Assembly (NCBI GenBank): GCA_022749755.1
Contig: CM040444.1
Location: forward strand, 17,963,274 to 18,027,273
Source: Azadirachta indica
Taxonomy: Eukaryota > Streptophyta > Magnoliopsida > Sapindales > Meliaceae
Length of the DNA: 64,000 nucleotides
Direction of reading: 5' to 3'
The translations under genes were made by a program, and so were the position numbers. Below, piece after piece: positions 37,292 to 50,539 of this stretch (position 1 is the first letter of the stretch; each line of letters starts with the position of its first letter). The notes under the pieces are model-generated. The model ran no database searches, was not told the DNA's origin, and saw only the letters and a program-made list of their open reading frames with translations.

Positions 37292-37438
37292 GCTGTTTTT
37301 CTTCGTCCCCTGTATAAGTCAGCTGAGCTCGGCATACCAAATATTTATATCAAATAGATATCTGAAAATAGCTCTTTTTCTTCCCCCCTGTATGAGTCAG
37401 CTGAGCTCGGAATACCAAATGTTTGTATCAAATAGATA
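37292..37438. repeat. Two-copy tandem duplication 3' of CLC-e
   Basis: A roughly 68-bp unit recurs with a 79-bp period at 37292-37360 and 37371-37438. Both carry AGTCAGCTGAGCTCGG and CAAATAGATA. The copies are close to identical, so the duplication is recent compared with the other intergenic repeats here. Confidence 0.85.
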
Positions 37439-37620
37439 CGTTGCTAAAATTCTAAATCTCTGCCTGTGTGAAGAGGCTTCCAACTCCTACGCAAATCAGG
37501 AGAGTTACTGCATTTCCAGATATCTGAAAATGATTTTAAACTACTAGAGATGCATAGCTTTCTGGTTTCACTTGGAAAAGATCATGTCAACAGAAGACTC
37601 TTCATTCGCGAAGTAGAATA

Positions 37621-40600
37621 TTAGCTCAAGGATTTTCTGGTTGCTAGAGCTCTGCACCCACCAAAAATTTTCAAAAGAAAAATAGAAACAGAAAGTAAGA
37701 CAATGTCAGCACAAGATCAACAGAAAATCACAGAAAATAGTACTATTCCAAATGTTGTACGAATGCATGAAATTATCCAAAACAAAAAAAAAAAGTTTAT
37801 TGGTTCCAGAGTCAAAGCAAGAGAACCTCTAAGATTCTTTCATTTAAAACCACGCAAATAAGAAGTGTGTTATTTTCTACAAAACCGTAAAATCACATGA
37901 CTTTTAGGTAGAATGTGCAAAAAGTCAAAAAACCTGCATGTTAGGCTGATACATTCTCTGTCCAAAATGCCAACTAATTGTCCCCTCTGGCCCTTGATAT
38001 GCTGCAAAACAACTGGAACCTGACTCACGCCTGTCCTATTCATGACCATTAGGACAGAAAGAAGGTCCATGCTGGGAGTAGCTGTCCACGATACGTGACA
38101 TTTTTCATCATCCACAAAGCACATCTCAGATACTGACAGCTCCTGCAACATTATCAACCAATTAGTGAAGATGATCTCATACAAGCATGAAAGGGTTTAA
38201 AAGAAACAGAAGGCTCTGCTTAGGTCTTAGGAATTCTAGCATTAAGAGTCAAAATTTTAAACTTGAACCATTCCGGTTTGAGATATACATGACAAGTGCC
38301 TGTATTTTACAAACCGTCTTTAGTAGTCTGAACCAAAATTGAAAATTTCCAACTATAGGATGAGTACCTTTCTGTTACTAATCAGTTGGAAATAATTTCA
38401 AGTAGCATTTCCCTATCAATGACAAAAACAATAATCTGTTTTCCCTTCCCTTCCTTTTTCTAAATTGTCATTAAGATTATCCAAAACAGCCAACTTTTTT
38501 ATATTTTTTCCTCCTCCCAATTTTATTACTTGCAGGACTGAGGTTTCTCATGTGCTTAAGTATTTCAGTTTCAAGCAATTGAATTTGAAATCCCATTAAA
38601 AATATTTAAATAGGGGTAGCATACCTGAGATCTACTGCACTTTGCTGTTGCAAATCTGCTGAACTCTTGAATATCTCCAAGTGTCAGGAGACCAATTAAA
38701 ATATTATCTTTATCTACAATCACTGCACAGGATTGCTTCTCTGCCAGCATGAGAGTCACTGCTTCTGTAAGCAAAGAGCTCATTAGGACAGTGACGTACC
38801 TTGTTCTCATGGCTTCTGAAACAAGGACACTCCTCCCCAACTCTTCCATTTCAAGATTCCAATCATCTATGCAAAGTGAGCTTTCAACTTCACAGAGGTT
38901 ACTTGCATAGGGTTCCTCTACAGTAAGTAATTGACTAGGATATATCTCAGATTGTTGATATGCATGTGTCTTTTCATTTTCAGCTATTTTAGTCTGTTTG
39001 ACATCTCTTCTTCTCATCTGTCCAGATGTAACCCATGAAGACACCCCAACAGCTCCCAGTAGCGGTAAAACTATCCGATAGTCTTGTGTCAGCTCAAAAA
39101 GGAGCAACACTGAAGTAAGAGGTACCTGACACACTCCTGCTAGAGTAGCAGCCATCCCAACCTACAATTAGAAGCTCTCAAATGATCGCCACATCATGAT
39201 TGAAATACTGATGTTTGTCAGACCGCAAAACTCAAAAAGTGAAATAAAAGAAGGGTCCAACTTCTATAAAAATGTCAAAGACAGTACCAGGCCATACGCT
39301 TGGGGTGATGCCACTTCCAAAATGGAAAGGTGAATTGTTGGATTGGATTGAGCAATTGCGAAATTTATGAATTTCCCATATGCCATTCCTGTTGCTGCAC
39401 CAATGAATAGGGATGGGGCATAGTAACCTCCAACCAATCCTGAAGCCCGACACAAGGAGGTTGCAGCTATTTTGACTGCTACCAACTGTAGCAATACATC
39501 AGCTGAGAGGCCTTTCACAAATGGCCGAGACTCTAATAAAATGTCAACATTCTCAAAACCCCAGTATAGGATTTCAGGAAACACCAGGGCTATCAGACCA
39601 ACAGCTAAGCCACCCATTACAGGGAACACAGCCTTTGGTATCCCAATGACCTTTTGAAGATCATTGACAATTGCCGACAAGTATGTTGTGCATCTAGATA
39701 AGGTCAAAGAAGTCAAACTGCAGAGGACACCAAGCAATAGATAGAGGGGGAGTTCTGAAAATGAGATAAATAGCTTTGACAGTTAAAACCTTCGTCTTTC
39801 ACATGAAAGCTAGAACAAACACTTCCACAAGCTATAAGCCTGATTATGGACTTCTGGCATAGTACTTAAACTAGTTTCTTGTTACAAAGTTGACGATGAA
39901 TGTTTTCCATACGCATTGCCATATCAACGCTGCAACTATTTCATATCTGAACAAATGAAATATATGTTTGATAGAAGCTAAAGATATGTTTGATGGAAAC
40001 AAAGAATATAATGATAGTTATAATATCATTTACATTACAGTGGTCACAGTTACAGCTAGGTGATTGTCACAACAGTATTTTTAATGCAACAGTGACAATA
40101 TATAATAAAAGAAGCGTCCAGAGTCTTGGAGGGTTTGGTGACAGTAGAATGGATAGTGGCAAATGTTTATGGCAGCAGTAGCCTTGGTGGTGGACATGGG
40201 GATATTGTGCTAGTGATAATTGCATGAAAGTGGCATCAGCAGACAACCATGATGGCATTTTTGTGCAGCAGTGAAAGGTGCTGGTGGTGTTCAAAATGGT
40301 TGCTTAGCGGTATCGGAAATAGTGTGGCAGTATGTAAAGCAAGCATTGGACTCTTGATTTGGCAGCAAAATATGTGAAATATTTACCCTTTTTTAATAAC
40401 AGAATTAAATGTGTAAAAATATTGACTTAAACAGAAAATAATGACGTCAACTAGTCATTGCCATAATCCTAAATTTTAATTAAAATGCGTCCAGTATACA
40501 CTACATTGTCATAAAGCAGCTGACAAGACCTCGAGTTTAAGGCACTGATGATATCAGGTCCAGAGAGGCGAAAGTAGTAAATGACGAATGTATGAACTCA

Positions 40601-41971
40601 TTAACCTATAGCCACTAAATAGAAATTTTTGTAATTAAGGATTCCGTGTTACAGAAGAACCATGGATAGTGTTTACTTACAACCAGAAGCTCTTTGGGGA
40701 GGCGTGGAAACTTATGTAAGCTTGAGATTCACAAGAATGAATAATGCAAGTAATTTGGTTCTGAGCTATTCTCATTACTAAGATGAACTTAGGATCAGCG
40801 ACCACTAATGCAAGTCGTAGACTGGCTCATGTATCAATATCCATATAACGTGTAATATTCACAAATGCAAGAAGAAGACAGTTACTTACCACCGGGGGAG
40901 CGGAAGTCATACTCTGGGACCTTAAAGGCCGGTTCAGATCCAAGACCAACTTCTGACACTACAGAAGCTATAACAGCGCTAAGAATGACCATAGAAGTTG
41001 TATTCGTTAATGATGGGGACGCATCTGTTGTTGGCGATGGCCATAAGACTGACTCCACAGCAAAAAAGCAACCGGCAACGGCAGCATTAAATCCTGTAAA
41101 AGCAGGGAAACAGATTTAACTGGAGAAAATGAAAAAGGAAGTGATATAACTGACACACTAATGTGAACAAGAATTTAATAGCAATAAACTTGGTGTATAA
41201 CAGATACTAACCAGAAGAGATTCCAGCAGCAGAACCAGCAGCCAACAGAGAGAGCTTTCTTTGAGGACTTTTATCAAACAGACTCCCAAATCCCTTGGCT
41301 ATGGATTTGCCGATCTCCACACTTGGACCTTCAGGTCCAAGAGAATTACCTGTTCCAAGAGTGATACAAGCAGCCAAAGCCTTCAAAAGAGGCTGGAATG
41401 CTCCCTTCAAATAATTGTAATTGATATTGGAAAGACTAGTAGAAGATGCCTGATGAGGAGAGCTTTCTTGTGGTAGTTGAAGACCATCCAGAGCATCTCT
41501 GAGCTCATTTAAGATGCTAACAATGAAACCACCACAAGCGGGGACTAAAATGACTCGAGTACAGATGGCTTCAATAGGCTCCTCCCTCAACCAAGAGGCA
41601 CCTCGATAAGGAATTCCATCCCAGAAGAAGTCGCGTATTTCATGGACGCAATTGTTGAATAGAATCACGCCTATGCCAGTGAGTAGACCCACAAAACATG
41701 ACGACAATATTATACCCGAATTTCCTGGTCTGTCTATATCAACAATCGGCTGCTGTTCATTCCTTTCAGGCAGGGAAGCAAGAGGCCTCAGAGTCGGAGT
41801 CAGACCACCACTTACTTTTTCTGATTCCGTTTTGATAGAGAATGAAAAGTGTTGCCGCTTCGGTTTGAAACAAAGTGATAATTTGTTGCATTGAGAAGCA
41901 GAGATTAGAAGGGATGGTGATGAAGAACACCAGTATTTCTGGCACTGGAAGAACTGCAGTTTACATCCCAT
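37621..41971 (-). CDS. CLC-e: CLC-e type chloride channel/transporter with C-terminal CBS domains, 6 exons
   Basis: CLC family anion channel or transporter; in Arabidopsis CLC-e is a thylakoid-membrane member linked to anion balance during photosynthesis. Exons in coding order: 41212-41971, 40890-41093, 39288-39754, 38625-39161, 37934-38142, 37621-37651. They sum to 2208 nt (735 aa). The first ~60 residues are Ser/Lys-rich, as in a plastid transit peptide. The selectivity region reads GTGNSLGPEGPSVEIG, with the gating glutamate at Glu214. GCFFAVE places Glu267 near the proton-glutamate position. Further membrane blocks include GIPKAVFPVMGG, SGLVGGYYAPSLFIGAATG and CQVPLTSVLLLFELTQDYR. Two CBS-like domains follow at about 588-648 and 657-727. 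The last exon adds only ten residues plus the stop. The sequence is closer to CLC-e than to CLC-f from family knowledge. Intron 2 is 1.1 kb. No inactivating change is seen. Confidence 0.92.
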
Positions 41972-42959
41972 ATCTTCCCTCTGTGCTATTCTTATCCAAT
42001 TTCAAGCCTGAAAAGATAATATGACGCACTACAAAGCCCGAGTTGTCTGTATTATTTAATTTGGTAACTCGAACTAAAAGCTCCTGAGCTAGAAAATTAA
42101 TGTGGGTCAAATCATTATCTCCGGATTAGAGATCTAGCCCAGTTAAAAATTGGCAGTGTAAAAAGCTTAACCCGGTTCTCAAGCCTGAAAAAGCGTGTGC
42201 TATTGACACTTCCCAAAAAGCCTATTGTTGATGACGATTTCCCGACAGTTCAGAATGACACGTGGTACAATTAAGAACAAGTTAACATATAAAATTCATA
42301 ATATTTGGGAAATGTCAAATAAGTTCGATGAAACAACAATTTTAGGATAGTTAAGAATGACTTTGATTAAAAGTTTCTTTGGGCTCAGAGAAACTTTATA
42401 AGAGATGGTGTAATTAACCTGTACTAAAAGGAAATGGTGAGAGTTGCTGGTGGTGTCACGACTCTGGACACTCCAATCATCAGCTTGGATTTTATCGAAA
42501 GAAAGAAGGAATGTAAATGTGTTTAGCAAGAGAAGAGTTTTAGAATCCTTTGATCTCTATAGTTCTCACGATTTTTATAGTGGCGGTGAATAAATTTTTC
42601 CTATAAATTATTCCTTACTCATTAGCTCTTTCTTCTTTGGCACTATTGCTATGCATTATTACTAAATTTTAGGAGGATATTTTTATTTTGTACCATCTTT
42701 TGCCAAGATCCTTCTTTTTCCTGATCAAGAAACATTATTTCTATTTCTTTTGTCCCCTGTTATCATGATTTACAGAAATTCCAAAGGGGCTCATGTGACA
42801 CTACTTGTAGAGACAACTATTTACTCACAATGTTTAAGTAACCGTTCACATTGAAGGTCACCTCATTGAAATGAAGTTCCTTTATAAATTTTCTCTATGA
42901 GTTGTATTCCTTCCCTCGAAAATGGGAGTTTGCCATAGTATCCAATATTTCTATAAAGA
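41972..42959. other. CLC-e upstream region
   Basis: This should contain the promoter and 5' UTR of the minus-strand CLC-e gene. No TATA box or other gene is convincing. Pyrimidine-rich runs lie near 42,600-42,760. Confidence 0.4.
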
Positions 42960-43280
42960 AAAAATTACAGAATATACCATATGTTCTCTTTAACGCTCCC
43001 TAATAGTTTACTTGAACTCCTTTTTATGAACTTACTTGATGAACTTTCTTTGTAGATTTTATTCACGAATTTAATTCATGAACTTCCTTCACGAACCTCC
43101 TTCCCAAACTTTCAAGAGACGATAATGAGATATACCATATGGGTAACCCTTATTGGCATTCCTATGCAGTTTGAACTTATGTTTCTAAACTTTTCTATGA
43201 GAACTTTATTCACAAACTCTCTTTGTGCACTTCCTTCACGAACCTCTTTCATGAACTATTGAGGAACAATAAAGAGATAT
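42960..43280. repeat. Degenerate duplicated block with CACGAACCTC motifs
   Basis: Two related segments, about 42,965-43,140 and about 43,140-43,280, each contain CTTCCTTCACGAACCTC followed by GAACT- or AAACT-type words and an AGAGATATA-type end. ATATACCATATG occurs at about 42,973 and again at about 43,131. The copies are strongly diverged. Confidence 0.5.
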
Positions 43281-44200
43281 AGTAAATTGAAAGTAAACTT
43301 TCTCAGAGTCATGTTGAATATATTTTCAATAATATGAATATATTTTTAGTGAAAATCAAACTTGCAAAATATTTAATTATATAATAATAATTTATTCAAA
43401 TATTTAGTAGTATTATATAAAAAATGAAAGTAAACTTTCTCATGATAATATTATTTGGAAGACATGTGTTCAAGTAACTATAATTGTATTGAATTAGGAA
43501 TATATTTCATTTTAAAATGAAAGCAGGCTTTCTTATAATCATATTGAAAACATTTCAATCATATCGAATACATATCCAGTGAAGTCCAAAATTGAAAAAT
43601 ATTTAGTTATATAATAACACTTTATTCAAATATTTAGTACTATTATATAAAAATGAAAGTAAACTTTCTCATGGTAGTATTATATGGAGAAAATGGTTTC
43701 TAGTACCTATGATTATATTAAATTAGAGATAAATTTCATTTTAAATTAAAAGCAGACTTTCTCACAGTCATATTAAAAATATTTATTGTGAAAATCAAAA
43801 TTGTAAAATGTTTAGTTATATAATAATAATTTATTGAAATATTTAGTTGTATTATAAAAAAAAAAAGAAATTAAACTTTCTAATGGTAGCATTATTTAGA
43901 GAAAAAGGTTTTAAGTCCCTGTGATCATATTGAATTAAGAAAAATTTCATTTTAAATTGAAAACAGACTTTTTCTTAGTCATGTTGAATACATTTTCAGT
44001 CATATTAAATATATTTTCAGTGAAAATAAAAAATGTCAAATATTTAATTATATAATAATAATTTATTCAAATACTTAGTAGTATTATATAAAAAATGGAA
44101 ATAAACTTTCTTACGGTAGTATTATTTGGAGAAAATAAGTTTTAGTCCATGTGATTATATTGAATTAGGGAAATATTTTATTTTAAATTGAATGTAGATG
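43281..44200. repeat. Tandem repeat of ~210-230 bp, about four degenerate copies
   Basis: The word AAAGTAAACTTTCT, or a close variant, recurs at about 43,289, 43,428, 43,656, 43,868 and 44,099. It is preceded each time but the first by TATTCAAATATTTAGTAGTA-type sequence and followed by a TATTGAATTAG word. The period between the last four is about 212-230 bp. This is a different family from the satellite that starts near 44.8 kb, although it lies next to it. Confidence 0.75.
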
Positions 44201-44796
44201 CCACAATTTTTAGGTTGTAATATTTAAGTGTAGATTGTCTCAAGTAATAAATATTTAAAAGTTCGAGTGTCGGTTCACAGAGAATTAGTTATATTAAGTT
44301 CATAAGTCTAATTGTTCATATATATATATATAGGGATTTTTTTAATTAATTTGTTTATTTTAGAAAATAAATTCAATGTTACCGAACACCAAGGCATTAG
44401 GGATTTACTTTGAAGAAATTTATAAAAATTATTATTGATCCTTTTTTTTTATAACATAATTAAGGAATGATCTTAAGTAGAAGATGAATATTATTGAAGC
44501 ACATGAAAGCATTTTTTCAAAAGAAAAGAATGGAGACAAAAAGACTAACCTTCAAATTAATGGTGAAAAAATAAAAGTTACCTTGTTCATTGATATGTAG
44601 AAAAACATCCACACATCCATTGTAACATTTGTTAACAATGAATCTAAGGTTTTTAAAACAAAAAACACTTGCAAAATCTGGCATTCAATTAATTAAAGAG
44701 TTTAACAATGAAGTACAAAGTTAAGGATCAAAGAACAATTATCATAAAAGCATCAAAGTTTCACCCTTAGTCCTAGTTACAAATTTAGCAACACGT
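44201..44796. other. Spacer before the satellite, possibly a decayed repeat
   Basis: AT-rich, with a GAGTGTCGGTTCACAGAG segment near 44,263-44,281 of a type seen in degenerate plant retroelement fragments. The family cannot be fixed from the sequence. No gene is seen. Confidence 0.35.
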
Positions 44797-45687
44797 TATT
44801 AGGAAGAAATTTTTCATCGTGATGAAGAATTGTTTTGTCGTAAAGAAAAAATCTTCTGTCATGTTCAATAAATTTTCAGTAAGCCGTATCGAAAACATTT
44901 TCAGCCATGTTAATAATGTTTTTAGCCGTATTGAAGAGATTTTCGGTCATGTAGAGAGATTTTTAGGCGTAAGAATAATTATTCTGTCGTAAAAAAGAAA
45001 TCTTCTGTCGTGATGAAGAATTGTTTAGTCGTAAGGTAGAAATCTTCTATCATATTGAATAAATTTTTAGTATGCCATATTGAAGATATTTTTAGCCACG
45101 TTGATGACATTTTTAGCCGTATTCAAGAGATTTTTAGCCATAAAAAAAATTCTTCTACCGTCATGAAGAAATCTTCAGTCATAACGAAGAATTTTTTGGT
45201 CTTAAGGAAGAAATTTTCTGTGATATTGAATAAATTTTTAATAAGCCGTATTGAAAATATTTTCAGACATGTTGTGATGTATTCAGCCATATTAAAGAGA
45301 TTTTAAGTCATGTAGAGAGATTTTCAGGGTAAAGAATAATTCTTCCGTTGTGATGAAAAAATATTTTGTCGTAAAGAAAAAAATCTTCTGCCATAATGAA
45401 TAAATTTTCAGTAAACTGTATTGAAGACATTTTCAACCATTTTAAAGATGTTTTTACCTGTATTGAAGAGATTTTCAGTCGAGTAGAGAGATTTTCAGGC
45501 ATAAGAAAAATTCGTTAATTGTTAGGAAGAAATCATTGTCGTGAAGAATAATTGTTTAGTCGTAAGATAGAAATCTTCTGTCATATTGAATAAACTTTTA
45601 GGAAATCGTGTTGAAGACATTTTCAGTCATGGTGATAATGTTTTCAGCCGTATTGAATAGATTTTCAGTCATGTAGAGAGATTTTCA

Positions 45688-46990
45688 GGTGTAAGAATAA
45701 TTTGTCTTTCGTCGTGAAGAAATCTTCGATCATGATGAAGGATTATTTCGTCGTAAGAAAAAAATCTTCTGTCACATTCAATAAATTTTCAATAAGTCGT
45801 ATTCAAGACAGTTTCAACCATTTTAATGATGTTTTCAGCTGTATTGAACATATTTTCAGTCATGTAGAGAGATTTTCAGGTATAAGAATAATTCTTCTGT
45901 CGCAAAAAAGAAATTTTCCGTTGTGATGAAGAATTGTTTAGTCATAAGGTATAAATCTTCTGTCATACTTAATAAAATTTTAATAAACCGTATTAAAGAC
46001 ATTTTCACACATGTTTTGATGTATTCAGTCATATTGAAGAGATTTTCAGACATGTAGAGAGAATTTTAGGCATAAGAAAAATTCTTCTATTGTCACGAAA
46101 AAATCTTCCGTCGTGATGAAAAATTCTTTGATCATAAGGAAGAAATTTTTTCTCATATTGAATAAATTTTTAATAAGGCGTATTGAACACATTTTCAGAC
46201 ATGTTGTGATGTACTCAGCCATATTGAAGAGATTTTCAGGTATAAGAATAATTTTTTTGTTGTGATGAAGAAATTTTTAGTTGTGATGAAGAATTGTTTC
46301 ATTGTAAGGAAAAAATCTACCGTCATATTAAATAAATTTTCAATAAGTCGTATTGAAGACATTTTTAAACATGTTGTGATGTTTTCAGCCATATTACAGA
46401 GATTTTCAGTCATGTAGAGAGATTTTCAAGCGTAAGAATAATTCCTCTGTCGTTATGAAGAAATCTTTTGTCGTGATGAAGAATTATTGAGTTTTAAGGA
46501 AAAAGTCTTCTGTCATATCGAATAAATTTTTAGTAAGCAGTATTAAAGACGTTTTCAGCTATGTTGATGATGTTTTTAGTCGCATTGAAAAGATTTTCTG
46601 TCATGTAGACAGATTTTCAGGTATAAGACTAATTCTTCTGTCGTTGTGAAGAAATCTTCCGTTGTGATGAAGAATTGTTTGGTTGTTGTGAAAAAATTTT
46701 CTGTCATATTGAATAAACTTTTAGTAAGCCGTATTGAAGATATTTTCATACATGTATTGATGTATTCAGCCGTATTGAAGAGATTTTCAATCATGTAGAG
46801 AGACTGTTAGGTGCAAGAATATTTCCTCTGTTGTTATAAAGAAATCTTTCGTAGTGACGAAGAATTGTTTGGACTTAAGGAAGAAATCTTCTGTCATATT
46901 CAATAAATTTTTAGTAAGCCATATTAAAGACATTTTCAGACATGTTGTGATGTTTTCAATCAAATTAAAGAGATTATCAGTCATGCAGAG
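45688..46990 (+). repeat. Higher-order block, copy 1 (seven ordered monomers)
   Basis: Monomers with recognisable private variants occur in fixed order. The first has CGATCATGATGAAG and CAACCATTTTAATGATG. The second has CACACATGTTTTGATG, the third a weak ATTGTCACG variant, and the fourth ATATTACAGAGATTTTC. The fifth has GTTGATGATG with TTTTCTGTCATGTAG, the sixth CATGTATTGATGTATTCAGC, and the seventh GCAAGAATATTTCC with TTGGACTTAAGG. Confidence 0.65.
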
Positions 46991-49900
46991 AGATGTTCAG
47001 AAGTAAGAATAATTCTTTTGTCGTCATGCAGAAATTTTCTGCCGTGATGAAGACTTTTTTGGTCATAAGGAAGAAATCTTTTGTCATATTGAATAAATTT
47101 TTAGTAAGTCGTATTGAAGACATTTTCAGACATGTTGTGACGTATTCAGCTATATTGAAGAGATTTTCAGTTATGTAGAGGGATTTTCAGGCATAAGAAT
47201 AATTCTTCTGTCATTTTGAAGAAATATTCGGTCGTGATGAAAAATTGTTTGGTGTTAAGGAAGATATCTTCTGTCATATCAAATAAATTTTCAGTGAGCC
47301 GTATTAAAAATATTTACAGACATGTTGTGATGTATTCAGCTATATTGAAGTGATTTTCAGGCATGGAAAGAGATTTTTAGACACAAAAATAATTCTTCTA
47401 TTGTCATGAAGAAATCTTTAGTCGCAAAGCAGAATTGTTTGGTCTTAAGAAAGAAATCTTCTATCATATTAAATAAATTTTCAGTAACCCGTATTAATGA
47501 CACTTTCAGTTATATTGATGATGTTTTTAGTCACATTGAAGAGAGTCTTAGTCATGTAGAGAGATTTTCGGGCGTAAGAATAATTCTTCTATTGTCATAA
47601 AAAAAACTTCCGTCGTGAAGAATAATTTTTTGGTCATAAGGAAGAAATTTTCTGTCGTATTGAATAAATTTTTAGTAAGGCGTATTGAACACATTTTCAG
47701 ACATGTTGTGATGTATTCAGCTATATTGAAGAGATTTTCATGTGTAAAAATAATTTTTTTATCGTCATGAAGAAATTTTTCGTCATGATGAAGAATTGTT
47801 TCGTAGTGAGGAAAAAATATTCTGTCATATTGAATAAATTTTTGATACGCCATATTTAATATATTTTCAAGCATGTTGTGATGTTTTCAGCCATATTACA
47901 GAGATTTTCAGTCAGGTAGAGAGATTTTCAGGCGTAAGAATAATTCTTCTATCGTTATAAAGAAATATTCGATCGTGATGGAAAATTGTTTGGTCTTAAG
48001 GAAAAAATCTTCTGTCATATCGAATAAATTTTCAGTGAGCCGTATTAAAGACATTTACAGACATGATGTGATGTATTCAGCTATATTGAAGAGATTTTCA
48101 GGCACAAGAATAATTCTTCTATTGTCATGAAGAAATCTTCCATCATGAAGCAGAATTGTTTGGTCTTAAGAAAGAAATTTTTTATCATATTGAATAAATT
48201 TTTAGTAACCCGTATTGAAGGCATTTTCAGCTATGTTGATGATGGTTTTAGTCGCATTGAATAGAGTTTTAGCCCTGTAGAGAGATTTTCGGGAGTAAGA
48301 ATAATTCGTTTATTGTCATGAAAACATTTTCCGTCGTGATGAACAATTCTTTAGTCATAAGGAAGAAATCTTCTATGATATTGAATAAATTTTTAGTAAG
48401 CCATATTGAACACATTTTCAAACTTGTTGTCATGCATTCAGCCATATTGAAGCGATTTTCAGGCGTAATAATAATTTTTTTGTCGTCATGAAAAAATCTT
48501 TAGTCGTGACGAAGAATTGTTTCGTTGTAAAGAAAAGATCTTCTATCATAATGAATAAATTTTCAATAAGCCGTCTTGAAGATATTTTCAGATATGTTGT
48601 GATGTTTTCAGCTATATTACATAGATTTTTAATCATGTAGAGAGATTTTGAGGCGTAACAATAATTCTTTTGTCGCTATAATGAAATCTTTTGTCGTCAT
48701 GAAGAATTGTATGGTCAAAAAGAAGAAATCTTCTACCATAATGAATAAATTTTTATTAAGCCGTATTGAAGACATTTATAGACATATTGTAATGTATTCA
48801 GTTATATTGAATATATTTTTAGGCATGTAGAGAGATTTTCAGCCATAAGAATAATTTTTCTGTCGTTATGAAGAAATCTTTTGTCCTGATGAAGAATTGT
48901 TTGGTCTTAAGGAAGAAATCTTCTGTCATATCGAATAAATTTTCAGTAAGCCGCATTAAAGACATTTTCAGCTATGTTGATGATGTTTTTAGTCGCATTG
49001 AAGAGAGTTTTAGTCATATAAAGAGATTTTCAGGCGTAAGAATAGTTCTTCTATTGTCATGAAAAAATCTTCCGTCGTGATGAAGAATTCTTTGGTCATA
49101 AAAAAGAAATCTTCTGTCATATTGAATAAATTTTCAGTAAGTCGTATTGAACACATTTTTAGACATGTTGTGATGTATTCAGCTATATTAAAGAGGTTTT
49201 CAACTGTAAGAATAATTTTTTTATCGTCATGAAGAAATCTTTAGTAGTGATGAAGAATTGTTTCGTCGTAAAAAAAAAATCTACTGTCATATTGAATAAA
49301 TTTTCAATAAGCCTTATTGAAGATAATTTTAGACATGTTGTGATGTTTTCAGCCATATTACAGAGATTTTCAGTCATGTTCAGAGATTTTTTGGCGTAAC
49401 AATAATTCTTGTGTCGCCATAATGAAATCTTCTGTCGTCATGAATAATTGTATGGTCATAAGGAAGAAATCTTCTATCATATTGAATAAATTTTCAGTAA
49501 GCCGTATTGAAGACATTTACAGACATATTGTGATGTATTCAGTTATATTGAAGATATTTTCAGACGTAAGAATAATTCTTCTATCGTTATGAAGATATCT
49601 TTTGTCGTGATGAAGAATTGTTTAGTTTTAAGGAAGAAATTTTCTATCATATCGAATAAATTTTCAGTAAATCATATTAAATACATTTTTCGCTATGTTG
49701 ATGATGTTTTTAATCGCACTGAAGAGAGTTTTAGTCATGTAGAGAGATTTTCAGGCGTAAGAATAATTTTTTTATCGTCATGAAAAACTCTTCCGTTGTG
49801 ATAAAGAATTGTTTGGACTTAAAGAAGAAATCTTCTCTCATATTCAATAAATTTTCAGTAAGCCGTATTGAAAATATTTTCAAATATATTGTTACGTATT

Positions 49901-50482
49901 CAGCCATATTGAAGACATTTTCAGACATGTTGTGCTATTTTCAGCCAGATTATAGAGATTTTCAGTCATGTAGATAGATTTTGAGGCGTAAGAATAATTT
50001 TTTCTGTTGTCATGTATAAATTTTTCGTCGTGATGAAGAATTGTTTCATCGTAAGGAAAAAATTTTCTGTCATATTGAATAAATTTTCAGTAAGCTGTAT
50101 TAAAGATATTTTCAGACATGTTGTGATGTTTTTAGCCATATTACAGAGATTTTCAGTTATGTAGAGAGATTTTTAGGCGTAACAATAATTCTTTTGTCAC
50201 CATAAAGAAATCTTCTGTCGTCATGAAGAATAGTATGGTCATAAGAAAGAAATCTTCTATCATATTGAATAAATTTTCAGTAAGTCGTATTGAAGTTATT
50301 TACAGACATGTGATGTATTCAGCTATATTGAAGAGATTTTCAGGCATGTAGAGAGATTTTCAGGTATAAGAATAATTCTTCTGTCGTCATGAAGAAATAT
50401 TCTGTTGTGATGCAGAATTATTTGGTCTTAAGGAAGAAATTTTCTGTCATATTAAATAAATTTTTAGTAAGCTGTATTGAAT

Positions 50483-50539
50483 AAATCTCTCCACATGACT
50501 AAAAATCTCTTCAGTGCGACTAAAAACATCATCAACATA
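50483..50539 (-). repeat. Inverted satellite fragment within the array
   Basis: Reads on the minus strand as TATGTTGATGATGTTTTTAG, then CGCACTGAAGAGAT and GTCATGTGGAGAG, the normal monomer sequence seen on + at about 49,696-49,750. It is the only reversed piece I found in the array. Confidence 0.85.

Noticed and set aside
39790..40880. Possible gene inside CLC-e intron 2
   Set aside because: The open frames are short, GTGG-rich and lack family features. The flanking exons splice cleanly across the stretch.
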